A stretch of DNA of 64,000 nt from Atrichornis clamosus (taxonomy: Eukaryota; Chordata; Aves; Passeriformes; Menuridae). Made by a program: the position numbers and the translations under genes. The stretch is from contig WBMZ01009480.1 of NCBI GenBank assembly GCA_013400975.1, positions 33,001-97,000 of the forward strand. The letters run 5' to 3'. Under the pieces are notes generated by a model, which ran no database searches, was not told the DNA's origin, and was given only the letters and a program-made list of their open reading frames with translations. Below are positions 36,641 to 50,043 of this stretch, one piece after another. Position 1 is the stretch's first letter. Each line of letters starts with the position of its first letter.

Positions 36641-37430
36641 GAGCATCAGCTTAGCCTCTTGTGAAATTGCAGTCTAAGCTTCCATGTATCTCAGTTCTGT
36701 CTCAGTACAACAGGAATATTCTTAATATTGTATCTCAGAGGAGTTTATTGGAAATGTATTCAAATACATGCCTCAGAAGCACTGAGTATGTAGCAAAGTC
36801 CATGAGGAAATTAATAATTCTACCTTTGGTGCATGTTCTTATAACTTGAAATAAATAAAATATAAAGCCAAACACTGAATGAAGAAGATAAAAGTGAAAA
36901 ATTAAATAGTTGGTCATGAATGGTGAGCACCATTCATCCTGTATGCTAAACAACTCACTGGTCCTATTAAGCTAGCAAACTAAAAAACAAAACCCAGATA
37001 AGACTATTTAATTAAAACTTATATTAAAACCTAATTGTACTCACTGTTTTTCTAAAGAAAATATGAAAAGACAACAGTAGGTAAATTCTGCAAGTGGTGC
37101 CAGAGCTCACTGTAAAACCAATAATGCTGAGAACACCAGAGTTGGTCTTGCTCAAACTGACCAGACTGGATACTCTGTAAGATGGGCTTAGCTGAAAAGC
37201 ATGCACTTCAGGACTTCCAAAATACAAAGCTATGCACCATGAAATGAACAATAAGTTACAGGTATGGAGTCCAGTTGTATAAATCTAAGGTACAGATATA
37301 GTAAATTGGAGTGGTAGAGAATGAGATCAGATTGAGAATAATGCTACAAGACCAACAGAAAGCAGTTCCCCAGTATAAGGCTGTGGCTAAGAGACTAAGC
37401 ATGAGGTTTTAGTGTATAAAGCAAGGCAAT

Positions 37431-37481
37431 AGAGCAAGGAGATGACACTGTGTAGGGTGACATAGAGCAGGGAGATGACAT
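37431..37481. repeat. Partial 33-bp-period duplication
   Basis: AGAGCAAGGAGATGACA recurs 33 bases later as AGAGCAGGGAGATGACA, with one mismatch in 17. Confidence 0.75.
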
Positions 37482-38559
37482 TTCACAAGAACAACGTATT
37501 ACTGACCTGGTGCTTCTCTGTCTCTCAAATTCAGCAACAAAGAGTAAATGTCTTCGGTACTCCACTCCACCAAGAGACTTTTATGAGCTTCTACAACTGA
37601 GCCCTCTCACCTCTGTCGCAGAAACTGGTGCTCCCAGGAAAACGATTCCTGTTGATCAGCTGTGAGTGCCCTCAGAACAGAAGGCCGACTCAGACTGGTT
37701 AGTTATTGTTGGTGTTTTGCTTGCTACATCAGCAAGGTTGAATTTGGGTAGCTGGTTGGCAGAAAAAAATTTAGTCTGAACAGAGAAAGGCACTTATTAA
37801 ACTCAAAAATATTTGTCAAGTGGTAGTTACAGTCTTTTGTTGTGTGATCCCACTGCAACAGGGAAGTTAGAACCTGATAGACTCTACAGAAAGGAAATCA
37901 GCAATGACAGATAATAGCAAAATGTGTAGGCGAAGAGGTGGCTTTTCAATGTTCTCAAGTTTTTGCATCTTCAGGGTCTGGAAATTTCCTTGTTTCTAGA
38001 AGCATATTTATAATAATATACTGTTTGGGCTTTCTTTTTTTTATCTTTTTTTTTTTCCCCCTGGCTAATCTCACTAATATTTCCTTACTTTTCCTGTTTA
38101 CCAAAAATCAGAAATAATTTCTTTCTGCAAGTCAATGCTGACTTGCACGGGAATAAGAAATACTTGTTTCAGTTACATTTTGGGCATACAAAGATAAAAA
38201 TATCTCCCAGTTTATATAAATCCTACTAGGTGCTATTAGAAGCAGATGTGTTTTGGTTCCAAATGTATCAACAAAGACAAATCAAGGACGATTTTCACCC
38301 AAGAGGAACCTATAACAGATAAAATATTCATTGAAAAAGGATGGAGAACTAGAGAAAAAGTGGTTGAACCAATTACAAAAAAATAACCTCATGTCAAATG
38401 TTATTTTATATTGCCTCAGCAAAGTAAATGTTGGGAAGATATAAAAACTCTTTCCTGACCTAAGCTAACTCAGTTGACCAATAAAAAAAAAAAGAAAAAA
38501 GTAATAAATCTATGAAATCCTATATCAATACTATGCTAGAAATCATTTGGCAGGCAGGC

Positions 38560-38577
38560 TTTTTTTTTTTTTTTTTT
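38560..38577. repeat. T18 homopolymer
   Basis: A run of 18 T ends at TAAC. It could be the poly-A tail of a minus-strand retroposon, but nothing recognisable lies downstream. Confidence 0.9.
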
Positions 38578-40750
38578 AACGGAAAAAAAGCAGTCAGCAT
38601 GTAAGAATGTTGACCTGGACTGAAATTCCCATTCAGAAACACTGCAGCTATGGAGAAATTATCTGTCAACAGAATAAGAAAAAGACACTTTTTGCCATTT
38701 AGGATCTGTGTGTTTCAGAAGCAGAAAAAACATTCAAACAATTTCATTCTTTGAATCAATCTGAGCTTGATTGAACTGACAAAATCACATTGTGAGAGGT
38801 GTGTTTGCTGTTTGTGTGTTGACCTATATGTTATTTTTCACTTTTTACAGCTCAGATGCTTTTATTTGAAGAATTAAACCCAGAGAAAAGTTCTAACAGC
38901 AACTATATCAGCTTAAAATATCTTGCTCACTCTTAGTTTTTGTTTTCATGGCAAAAGCAGAAATTTTTAAAAATAAACAAAATTAACAGCTTCTTGAACT
39001 CTTGAGGAACTCTATCAGACTAGCATTGTTACCAGTAGTATTATTATGCAAATAGACTAAGAAGAGATAGTTAATCTAATGTATGTCCTAGTAAAGGGGT
39101 CAGGCTCCAGATTCAGCAAAGTACATAAATATCTCTAAGTGCCATCCTAGAGGCAAAAATTCTTTAGAAGCTCTAGGGAAATCAGACTGAGTTGAATGAT
39201 GCAGGTAGAGCAAGTGACTGGACAAATTGAAGCAAATAAAGACACCATGTTTGACAAGGCAACGATATACAGAAAATCATGTTGCACACAGAACAGTACA
39301 TACCCCAGCGAGCCAGAGGTGCATTTTCAAATACACACACTGGTGCCTTTCTGGAAACAGAGTGAGCAGAAGGACACAGCTCACTAGTGTTTCCATGGTC
39401 TGACATGGAATCTCTGCTGTCAGCATTATATAATTGTATGTGTCAAACATATAAAAAATGCCTGTATATGAAAAAATCGGTTGTCAATTTAAAAATTAAA
39501 TCACACATTGTACATTACAGGAACAGGTCTCACAGAGATCCTTCTGCCTCCAGGCCTGATCTATACTCAGAACCCTCCTGAAGCCAGTAAGATAACTTGA
39601 TGATGCAAATAGGATTTTACCAGAAATATCTTATGTGTAAAGAGCGTAGAGAAAGCCTTGTTTCCCTGTGCAATGAAGGACTTAGGAAATAACCCTACTT
39701 GGCAGCTTTAAAGATGTCTTTCAGCCACTACTACTCCCTGCATCACTCACAACTGTTCCTTTCTGTCCTGCCACCCTGCAGGTGGGATTTCTATTCAGAC
39801 ATCTACCAGTTGCTCCAACAGTTGAACCCCAGTGGTGACATACTTGGAGGGTCCAACTAGGGAGCTGTGGAAAAGGGCTGTCAGAGGATCAGGGCAATGG
39901 TGGCCATGGGCCAGGAAATAGACAGAAATAAGGGACAAGAAGGGTAGAATGTGGCGACTAATCTACACTCCCTTACAGGCACCTCAGAAAATGTTTTATT
40001 TTTATATTTATTTTAAAATGTCTTGTAAATAATACCTTGGTCATTCACATACTCATCCAGAATGGTAAAATTTGATTTCATGTCCTGCTCATCTTCCATC
40101 TCTTAGAAAAAATTCACCACCCACCAGCTCATCAGTTTAAGCTAGGTGACTTCACTTTCCATTTTGATCTGTGTCTCTCACAAAGGAAAAAAAAGGCAGG
40201 AAAAAAGGAAGAGGTATAGGCCTAGCAGAAAGGAAGTAGAATGAGTAAATCATGTCCATGTACTCATGGTTTGGACACCAACATAGGATTAGGAAACTCA
40301 GATTCTGATTCATGCTTACAGAACAATATCCATAAATGATTGTGAAAGCAGAAATGGAAGTCAAGATTCCCCACCTCCACTCCCCACAAAAAAAGGGTCT
40401 TAACTGCTGGACTACACAGCCTTTCCTACTCTTCTCCTTTCTGTACTTCCTCTAGTTCATTACATAAAACATGTCACTTGGCAGTAGGATTATATTGCCT
40501 AACTCTGTCATGACGGAAAGAAGGAAGATCTGCTCCATTCCTCCAAAACTAATGCCGAAGTATGTCTGTGTTGGATGGCTTTTAGTCTCCGTACCTCAAA
40601 GCAGATAAGTTTGTGATATCTGGAGAGAAATGAGATTTGAGACATACTCTTGCGCTTTGCATTTTCTTTGGCTTTCAGCCCAGTATTCAGGATTTTCTAA
40701 TTGTTTTTCTGAGCCTTTGAAATACCACAGTGCTGTTTGTGAGTCTGAGT

Positions 40751-41130
40751 TCACAGAAACACAGAATGGGTAAGGTTGGAAGGAACCACACTGGGTCATT
40801 TGGTTCAACCTCCCTGCTCAAGCAGGGTCATCCTAGAACACATGGTACAGGATTGAGTCCAGACAGTTCTTGAACATCTCCAGTGAGGAAGACTCCAGAG
40901 CCTCTCTGGGCAATCTGTTCCACTGCGTTGACACCTGCACAGTAAAGAAATTCTGCCTCATACTCAAGTGGAATTTCTTGTGCATCAGTTTCTGCCTGTT
41001 GCCTCTTGTTCTCTTGCTTGGCATCCCTGAGAAGAGCCTGGCTCCATCCCCTTGACACCCTCCCTTCAGATATTTGTATACATTGATGAGGTCTCCCCTC
41101 AGTCATCTCTTCTCAAGGTTGAACAGGCCC
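40751..41130 (-). mobile_element. CR1 LINE 3' fragment (minus strand)
   Basis: This is the reverse complement of an avian CR1 3' end. It starts with an ACAGAATGGGTAAGGTTGG-like tail and continues through TCCAGTGAGGAAGACTCCAG, CCTCTCTGGGCAATCTGTTC, TCAGTTTCTGCCTGTTGCC and GATGAGGTCTCCCCTCAGTC to GAACAGGCCC. Overlapping open frames on both strands (for example 40828-41106, minus) are remnants of the ORF2 3' end and antisense frames, not host genes. It is 5'-truncated and inactive. Its body resembles a different CR1 subfamily from the copy at 8914. Confidence 0.95.
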
Positions 41131-43332
41131 TTACTGTAGATTTAATCCTTCCTTTGCCTTCCAGGAAAGAATGCCTTAAGTGTGAACAATGTCTAACACA
41201 TAAGCATTTTAGGTCATTTTTAAATTCTAGTTGCTAGCATGGTAAAGAGTAGCTTCTGTTGTCTCCAAGTCTCTTATTACACATTTATTTTGCATTCCCA
41301 TGAGCTTTAGAAAGACCTTAAGACAATCTGTAGATGAAAGTCAGTCACATTTTTCTGGTGTAATGGAGTACAATAGCCCTCTTCACCATGCAAAGGTTTG
41401 AAAAGTTCATCAGTAGTAAAATGAAAATAAAAACTAATAGAACTGGACAACCAATACACTGCAAATAATAACTACAATAAATTCACCTCTCTGGGGATTC
41501 TGATGCCTTTTTGCAGCAAACAAATGCAAAGTGAATTTACTAAAATATTTGAATGGACTATTCAGTGCCTATACAGTATTCGCCATGCAATACCTAGCTG
41601 AAAGGTGAAGCAAAAGAACTCTCCTATTTTCTTTAAATCTTAGTTTGTAAACTGCTGATGCTACCTGACTAAGTCTAGCTTTCCAAATGTTATCGAATCT
41701 GTCCTGCCTGAAATATGTTATCCTGCCAAAACAATCTCCACTACCAATAAACTGAGTTTTAAACTCATCAACAGGAGAATCATACTGATGACTGTATCGT
41801 TAGAATACGGCAATTGTCAAGCATTCACTCTGCAAGAGAATATAGAACTAATGGTGAGAATCTGCAGCATTTTCTGCTTGCAAAACAGCTGTTCATATAT
41901 TTATAAACAATGTTTTCCATTTTCCCCTTCTCCCTTCTATTTTAGCTCTAATGTCTTATTTGTAAGATAACTAGAGACATCAAGAAAATTGTGGTTTTAT
42001 TTCCAACACAAACATAACATAGAGGGGAATGATAAATCTAATTTAACTTAACTTAGTTTAGCATATAAATTGAACCATTGTCTGTATAGTTCATCATTAG
42101 ACCTTCATCTGTATCCATTCATTCCTTCGTGTGTATGAAATTAGCCAGATTTGCAACTACTAAAACTATCACAGCTCACAGCCCTCAAAGTACCATCATA
42201 CTACCAGCAAAAGAACCCTTGCCAGCACTGAGACACAGGAACAGTGACTGCAAAGAAACCTGGAGGGTCTGGTGTGTGGCTCTGCTGTTGCCTCCCTGTG
42301 TCTGAGGTAACATTCTACTCTGATGTGCTAAGCAGCCCCCAGGATGCCTGTGAAGCTCAGCCACTCCAGTTGCCTGCCTGCTGTGACACTCCTAGGGGCT
42401 TTCCAAGAGGACATTTTCCAGCTGCATGAGAAAGGCAGACTGGAACAGCAAAGAGTTCTGACCCGTTCCCACAATATCCCTTAAACTGCAGAGTTAATCC
42501 TAAACCTGATATTATCATGATTTTCAGATACAAACAGCTCCTAGGCATACAAAAGAAAACTACATCAGTAGGTTAAAAATTACTCCCTTTTCCTGGAAAG
42601 GAATGGACAAGGGGTAAGAGAATGTACTAAAAAAGAAAAAAGCATTAATGTTAATGTTTAAAGGAAAAAACTGCATTTTAACGTGGTAAGCCTCAGAAAC
42701 TAACTGACAAACTGCAGTCAAAACGCATAAATTTATGACATCAGAATCAAGTGGATGTCTTATTTTTAAGCAGAGCTAAATCAATTATCTGACAGGTGTG
42801 AAACTACCACCTTAATTGCATGCATTTAGTTGCTGCTAGATAGAACACCGGTGTAAACATAAAAGAGAATAGAGATATTAATATGAAGGAAACTGGAAAA
42901 CTTAGAATGTCAGAAATATACTGAGGATATAGTCAAGTGAAATGTCACTGAGAAATGAAAGTCAATGCAAAATTATTTGTACGGTGAAAGGAGAAGAAAT
43001 GTTGGGGAGAAATAGCACTGACAGTAATTTATACACATGTAGGAATTCACATAATGAGGAAACCAGAGGAAAGAAATGGAGGTGCAGATTGTTATCTAAA
43101 AGACATTGACATCATAATGAATGGTAAGAAGAGCTTTTTAATAGCTAGCAATAAATACTACCCAAGAAGATAACACAGGTAGGAAAAGAGTAACACTTTT
43201 CACTGATAGAGGAAGGTCTCTTGCTGTTAACCTTTGCTTTTCCTTCCTCTACCACCCAGAAAACCTGCCAACAGTCTGCTGCACTTGTGTTTAACACTAC
43301 TTCTTGGAACAGGATTCTAGTCTGCTTGCAAA

Positions 43333-43413
43333 AACTCTTGTTCACATACTTCGTCATGGAACTCTTGTTCACATACTTCGTCATGGAACTCTTGTTCACA
43401 TACTTCGTCATGG
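43333..43413. repeat. Exact 27-bp minisatellite, three copies
   Basis: Three consecutive 27-bp units (43333-43359, 43360-43386, 43387-43413) are identical; each starts AACTCTTGTTCACATACTTC. Since 27 is a multiple of three, every frame repeats nine residues: MTKYVNKSS on the minus strand inside a 124-codon frame (43145-43519), and LLFTYFVME on the plus strand. Perfect identity suggests recent expansion, so copy number may vary between individuals. The open frames are probably incidental, because a stop-free unit stays stop-free when duplicated. Confidence 0.97.
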
Positions 43414-46400
43414 TTGCACCAGCCAGGGAGGCCCAGATAGGCCAGCTAATATTCCAGCACTGAGAAAAGTCCTTAGATATCCATTGCCATGCATAATGTA
43501 AAGACTGAATTAGACACAAATAAAAAGAAATTTAAAAAAAAATATTCAAACCAACAGAGAACATTAAGTGCTTGTTTTTAAGGTGCAATGATCAAAGAAA
43601 AAATCACTTATTTACAATTACAGGAGCATAAGTTAGAGAATCAAGTAAATTTCCTAGATCACAGGTAATTAAAAGTAGCTTGATTAGAGAAGAAAATGGA
43701 TACAATATATGCTTTATAGTACCACAGTATAATTTTCAGCACTGTTCATATTATACTCCCTAAGGAAAACAATCCAATTGGAAAATTCAATCTTGGCAAG
43801 ATTTAGTTGTAGTCCAAACAGCTTTTCTGTTTCTAAATCATACGGTTCACAATTATACAAATACTGGGTTAATGATATTCCTTCTCTGATGCTTTGCAGT
43901 ATAAAGGCAGACATCAATGGTTATCTTTAGAGGCAATATGAGTACAGTGCACAATAAAATGGCCAATAGACAACTTGGTTAATTAGATCCTTTCCTATTT
44001 AATGTATGTTGATAATAAGAATGGCTTTGTGACCTTCTGATTCTAAGAAAAATAAAGGACTCCACTTTGAAGGCTTTTTTATTTTGGCAAATTATCTTTT
44101 GTGCAATTTCAATCAGGATGTTTGTGCACCACTGAGAAGGCAGATACTAACAACAAAGATGAGAAACACAGGCAGCAGTGTGTCTTCCTATCAACTCTTG
44201 CTTGTCGTGACAACTTTTGCTATGATGAAAAATGTAATAGGATATATAGATAATACTGGATTTCTTGTTTTGATTTTATATTTTTTACTTGTTTAGTGAA
44301 GTGCACTAAAGCCAAGAAGACACAAAATGACTGACATGGAGAATTCAAATTTATCTATTTCTTTCAAAGTTCTGATTTCTCTCAAATATCTGCAAGAAGT
44401 AGGAGAAGCAGAGAAGAAAAATAAGGCAATGTTGTTTCTTTGCCAAGAGCCAGTCGCTAGTCATAGAATTCTCCTCTAAAAGGCAGTATCACTCTATTTC
44501 ATATAGGATGCAACAAGAAAAGTAATTTCTATAGGCACTTTCAGGGATTCAGGTTGAGTTTTGCAATTCCCACTGATGTGAATGGAAGTCATTCTAATAA
44601 AGACCAATAATATACACTGGAAATCAGTAAAGAAAAACATGAAACTACAGTTCTAAAAAACCAAAAATACTTACTGATGTTTCTGTGACCCAGGGGATAT
44701 TCAAACTGAAACCCGTATCACATCCCCATGGCCAAAGTTCTAACCCACAGAAGAGATTAAAAGTGTAGTTTTTTATGAGAAGGAAAGTGTAAAAAGCAAG
44801 GCTGGACCCTCCTGGGGAAAAGAGGAAATTAAAGGCAATGGGTTTTTCTGAATCAGCCCTAAGGATAATAACTTCATACAATTGATTCTCTTATGCTCTA
44901 CCACTACACAGGAGGCTGAGTAAGGAAAGGAGTAGAAGAGTTTTAAGTCAGCTCTGTATTGCATTTGGTAAGGCTGTTCAGGACAGTATGTTCCTACGGT
45001 AAACCAATGCCTTCCCAGACAAATTTCCATGCCAAAATTTTACACATTACCTGACATCTGCCCTTCCCTGGATCATGTGCCTCTCGTGACATTCCAGGCA
45101 CACATTGAGCATACTGCCCATTGCCAAGTTGATTCAATTAACTAAAGCAGCAGTAAGTTCATTTTCTCTAAGGAAAAAGAAACCATGTCCTACTGGGACA
45201 GCACACAGAACTGGTTCAGAGAAGAGCTGTCAGTGAATTGTCACAGTGAAGGAGTGGGATTGCCCCTTTTGGCAGCGAAGAGCCATTAGATCTCAGCTGT
45301 GCATCCCTTCAGGGAGCAGCGAACTCAGCAGCAATGCCCTTTGCAAAAAAAGTGTTTCTAAGGGCCTTTTCATTCAGCTTAAAGAATCTTTACAGAGAAA
45401 AATAGAGAAAAACCAGTAAATCAAACCAAGCCCAAAGAGCTTCTAGAAGCTCTAACCAAAACACAGTTGCAAAGGCAGTCTTTGCTGCTGCCCCCAGACA
45501 GATGACAGCTTGCAGCTCGAGCCCTTGTCTTTTGTTTGTAAAACAGGAAAATGCACTGGATACTACTTTGCATTTAGCTTAGAACAGCGCATTAGGACCT
45601 TGGTGGACCACAGCTACTGAAATAAGGACTAAAAACTACCTTACACCATTAAGCTTCCTCCTTACAAAGAACTGCCACCAGCCTCTGGTGTCTCCACTTC
45701 TCCACTGAGTAAACTCTACAGTACCCAGAGTGAGAGAGGTATGCCTTTTGTATTAAGCTCTAGATACTTTTAAGTAAAATTCCTCAAAACAATTTAGATT
45801 CAAACCAGAAGAGAAATTATAAGAATAAAACAAAATACTAATTTTTCCTCAAAGCACTCCTTCAAGATAAACATCCTAAAATCTCTTAGATAAAATCACA
45901 TTAATAAAAATGTTTAAAATATAGATATTCAAAGTCATTACTATGTAAATGTCTTAATAGTAAGAAAAGATTTTTCATAAGAACTGTGAAAGAGACCTGA
46001 AGGTATAGGGATATAAATGTCATTATCAAAATTAATTCATAGCTCAGAGAGATACTTATCAGCACATATTGCCAAGAACCACACAGGAACAGAATTTGAA
46101 CACTTGCTGGGAAAAAAAAAAGATGAAGGAACACATAAATGTAGAGATAAAAAATGTCTTTTCAAGTAACTCACCTGAATGACTTAAAGCCCAGCCCCCA
46201 AAATGTCAGCGTTTTCACATATATCAGTGGGGAAGCATTTCCCTTGCAAGAGCAAAGCACACAGCAAATTAACCACATGCAGCACCAGTCACACTGATGC
46301 CATTTGCTTGCAGGTTTCTATGTCATGAAACCACTTGCTTTCATTCCTGTTCATGCCAGCACTTGCATGTGTACACAAAATTTATCAAATTTATAAAAAA

Positions 46401-48701
46401 TGTTCTCTTGAATTGAAAGCTTCAATCACTTTCCTGTCATCCTGTTAAAATCATAACAGAGAATTAAGGAGGATTTCAGCACAAAATATATATATACAAA
46501 CATTTCATTTATTTAGAAACTAGATACATCTCACTGAAGTAAGACCTTATGTGTACAACTTATGCAGCCAAGTGGAGAAAGCACAAACTCAAACCCGCAG
46601 ACAAGAGAATGGAATCACCTAAAAATGCTGCCATAAGAATCATTGTGTCATTGTTCTTCTTAAAAGTCATTATAGGAGTGGTGTGTAACAGCTGCAGAGA
46701 GGTAATTATTCAACCTAAAATAAGTTGCTCCTGTACAGTGAGAAACTCTTTGTATTAAAAGGTTTATATGGGAGTGGTACATAAAATGCAAAATGGCCTT
46801 GGAAAGTTCAAGCAGAGTTCCACATTATCATGAGGGAAATGGCCCAGACAGCAGGCACTTTAGATCCTGCAGTATTCAAATGCAGCTCCTCACTATTCCT
46901 CCTCATGCAGCACTATCACTGCCAAGTGAACTGCAAGTCATGGACAAAAGACATCCAGTTGAAGGACAAGATGAGAGTTTTGCCAGTAGATCTAGAAAAA
47001 CACATGCTGGAGCACTTCAGGCACTTTTTTGAAATGTACTGAAACACACTCCAAATCTGGAGTTTAGAAGTGCTCCCAGATTCCTCTCCCACACTAAGCT
47101 AACACATCCCACAGCTGCACTTTTCTGAAAAATCCACTGTACTAACTTACCAGTCTTTAACCATGTGACCACAGGAGTGCTTTTCCTCCTCAGTTCTGCA
47201 TATGATCAATATTGCAAATTGTTAGACGCTTTTATTTACAGGACTTTTACCCTACCATTGCATGGAAGTATGGAAAGAGTAAGAAAAGGTATTGCGGGGG
47301 CAATCCCAAGGTGAGACAGCTAGAGAAAGGTCTGGATTCTATCTTTGCATTTAGAACAGACCAAATAGGGAGGTCACTTATTCTGGGGTTTTCCCACGTT
47401 ATGGGTAACAGAACATTATTTATGGATGTCCAGCTTGAGGCATTGGAGATGTGATTAATTGCTTAATACAGCAAAGTATGAACTGAATAAATTTAGGGTA
47501 AGAAATTAAAAGTGGGGAACATCCAATCTGGGCTTCAGGTGCTTCATGTCACTGTTGTGGGTTTGTGTGCATAAGCCTAGATGAAAGCCTTCATTCAAAT
47601 TCCAGCTTCATGCTTTAAGAGCTGTGAAGTTTCTAGGACACAGGGTCTTGACAACCTTTAGTTACTAGAGGGAAGCCATCCCACTGCCCCAATCACTTAT
47701 ATGAAGGGGAGTAAGGAAAAGTGCTTTAGGAAGCTAATCCTTATTGCTATTGAGTTCTTAGTTGTTGTTTTTCAGATCTACTCTTTCTTCACACTATGCC
47801 TCTGGGCAATAGCAGACTCTCTTGCCAGTCATACCCAATTGCTGCCTCTCTCCACAGTCCCCAGAACTTCAAAGCTGCCTATTGGAACAAAAGATTAGTA
47901 TGGAAAGATACTTATATTTTTACATGACACCAATGCTTTAAAACATTCCAAACAGTATTTCTGAAGTCCCATTTCAGTTGCTAATTGCATATTCATCATC
48001 ATAAATATATTCATTGTGGTTTTAGTTGTAGCATGTTCTTCAAACTTTTAAAATGTTTTGTTATAAATCCACTTACACTATACTAGAGATAATTTCTATC
48101 ATTTCCCTTTTTCCAAATTTATGAGAGGTGTTACTGTGAAAAACAAGCTCATTGAACACTTTTATCTTTCCACATAGTTTTTAATTTAATATCAGAAACA
48201 ATAACATAGATATGTTGCTGCCATAGTTCAGATAAGGCAAGGTTTTCCTGATCCTCAAAGTCATAGTTTGATTGATAGATTCATGTTTCAAAGATTTTTT
48301 TTTCTCCGTGCTGACTTGAAAAAATATTTGATACAAAAAACTGAATGGACAATACATCTTTTCTTTATCTTCCTGACATTTCCTTCACCGCGTCCAAAAT
48401 TTTGACCTGAGGCTCTATTCAAATACCAGAGGTGTTACAGATACAATGGCACATGCTGCTGAATTACACTTCACAAATGTCTTCTTTGTTGATCTTCATA
48501 ATCACTCTTTATAGCCTCAGGCTGTGTTAAGTAATTGCAGATGTGGAGACAACTGACTTTCTACGAAGATAGGAAAGTCCTGTGGTTATGGGGTAGGAAT
48601 ATGAACAAGAAATGTGCTTCAAAAGGCAACAGTGCTATAGATTTTCAGTCAATAATAGTCTAAGCTCTTGAAAGATAAGCTCAGAAAGCTGCTTAAAGAT
48701 A

Positions 48702-48765
48702 GGTACTTGCTTTAGCATTTCCTTCGTGTCAGTTCTCCTCATCTGCTAAATAGAGGCAATATAAT
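48702..48765 (+). mobile_element. Possible ancient MIR/CORE-SINE-like fragment
   Basis: TACTTGCTTTAGCATTTCC, then GTCAGTTCTCCTCATCTGCT and AAATAGAGGCAATATAAT lines up with the middle of MIR-type SINEs, whose equivalent reads like TTACTTAACCTCT, CTCAGTTTCCTCATCTGTAAAATG, GATAATAAT. I estimate about 65-70% similarity by eye over 60 bases. MIR-like copies survive in birds as old, diverged fragments. A chance match is possible. Confidence 0.45.
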
Positions 48766-49950
48766 TTCTTTACAGAGAGTGACAAGAACAATTTTTTTAA
48801 GGCTAGTTCTGTTTGTGTGGTAATTATGTTTCTCTAGCTAACCTGAGGGTATATGGGTTATTTCCATGCCTCTTAAGTCTGGTGCACCTTGCGTTCAGAA
48901 GACTATTGTTGTATAGATAATTGGATTCTAAAAAATATGGTCTCATTATTTCTTCATAAACAAAGCATATGGTCTCAATTTCCAAGAAAGAACATGGTTC
49001 TTCAGACTATTAGACCAGTGTCTTTGAAAAGCTGGGAGTACGTAAGGCTCGCTTGTTCTCATCCTATCTCAGAGCATCCTCTAAAGTTCTTAAAATCCTA
49101 GTATTTTATTAGACTCTGCAGAAGAATTTTAGCACTGAAATGCCTGGATGTGAAATGTTCTTACAACAGGTATGAATCTGTACTGCATGTTAACTAGCAC
49201 CTTTGCCACATCTACAAATATGAGTTCACATATACAGATACATAGAGTTTATAGATGTGTCAAATGTATGTGTCTGAAAAATGCACATACACAAACCATG
49301 TTATTGTCCCAAGTTGTCCCAGTGGATGAGAAGCAAGTAGATAGCTTTTTTTCAGATATTGGCATCAGCTGGAATTGTGAGGAAAATCTGTGACAATGCA
49401 GATGATTCTGAGTCCATTCCTTTCCAGTTTACATAGTAATTGTGAGCTGAGGAGATCTTCAACTACTAAAACATGACCAGGTACCATATCACAGGTTTAA
49501 TGTTACATATCAAAAGTTCCGGCAACATCATTTAAAGATAAGCACTCAAAAATGTATCTCCCAAGTCTTCTCATTATAGAGGGACATTATAAATCAATAG
49601 TTTCTGTAGCAGATTTGTATCTGAGCTATGTATACTTATATATATCTATTTTTACCCCTTCTTTTAATTATGGTATCCATTAATCCAAAGGAAAGGAACT
49701 TGAAAGAAGGACCTGAGACATTAAGCTCAGTGCTCCAAATCACAGGCATGACATTGATTTTTATTACTTAGAGAATATGGAGAACCTGTTTCATCTTCAC
49801 AACACTTTCCATTGCCCAAAAACAAACATAAAATTTATAACAGACCACAAACAGACATTTGCTACAGGAATATGCCAGGAAAGTTCACAGGTACTTTTGT
49901 GTTTCAACCCCTGCAACAGAGCGTAAGGATGTAAATTGAAGCACTACTGA

Positions 49951-50043
49951 TACAGTCCTGTAGATTACTGAGAGGGAGAGAAAGGAGAATTTCCTATGAT
50001 TTTTCCTCTAGTCAGCTCTTAATGACTTCATAAGCCTTTACAG
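49951..50043. repeat. Unidentified dispersed repeat, copy A
   Basis: This roughly 93-bp block is about 80% identical, in the same orientation, to 56841-56935. The most conserved parts are CAGTCCT..TAGA..ACTGAGA and CTAGTCAGCTCTTAATG..TTCAT..GC.TTTACAG. Similarity fades on both sides. It does not look like CR1 or the LTRs in this window. It could be an old low-copy transposon or a local segmental duplicate. Confidence 0.75.

Larger units (their letters stand above)
35889..40750. other. Unique non-coding DNA
   Basis: No gene is recognised. The stretch contains an AAAC-rich tract (36565), a small duplication (37431), T-rich runs (38031-38056 and 38560) and a pyrimidine-rich stretch ending CACCCTGCAG near 39782 that resembles an acceptor but has no following exon with a good donor. 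Confidence 0.55.

Noticed and set aside
40828..41106. 92-codon open frame on the minus strand, protein-like in composition
   Set aside because: It lies wholly within a CR1 3' fragment and is repeat-derived, not a host gene.
44462..44480. TCATAGAATTCTCC, similar to a CR1 tail on the minus strand
   Set aside because: No following GGTTGGAA-type block, so it is probably chance.
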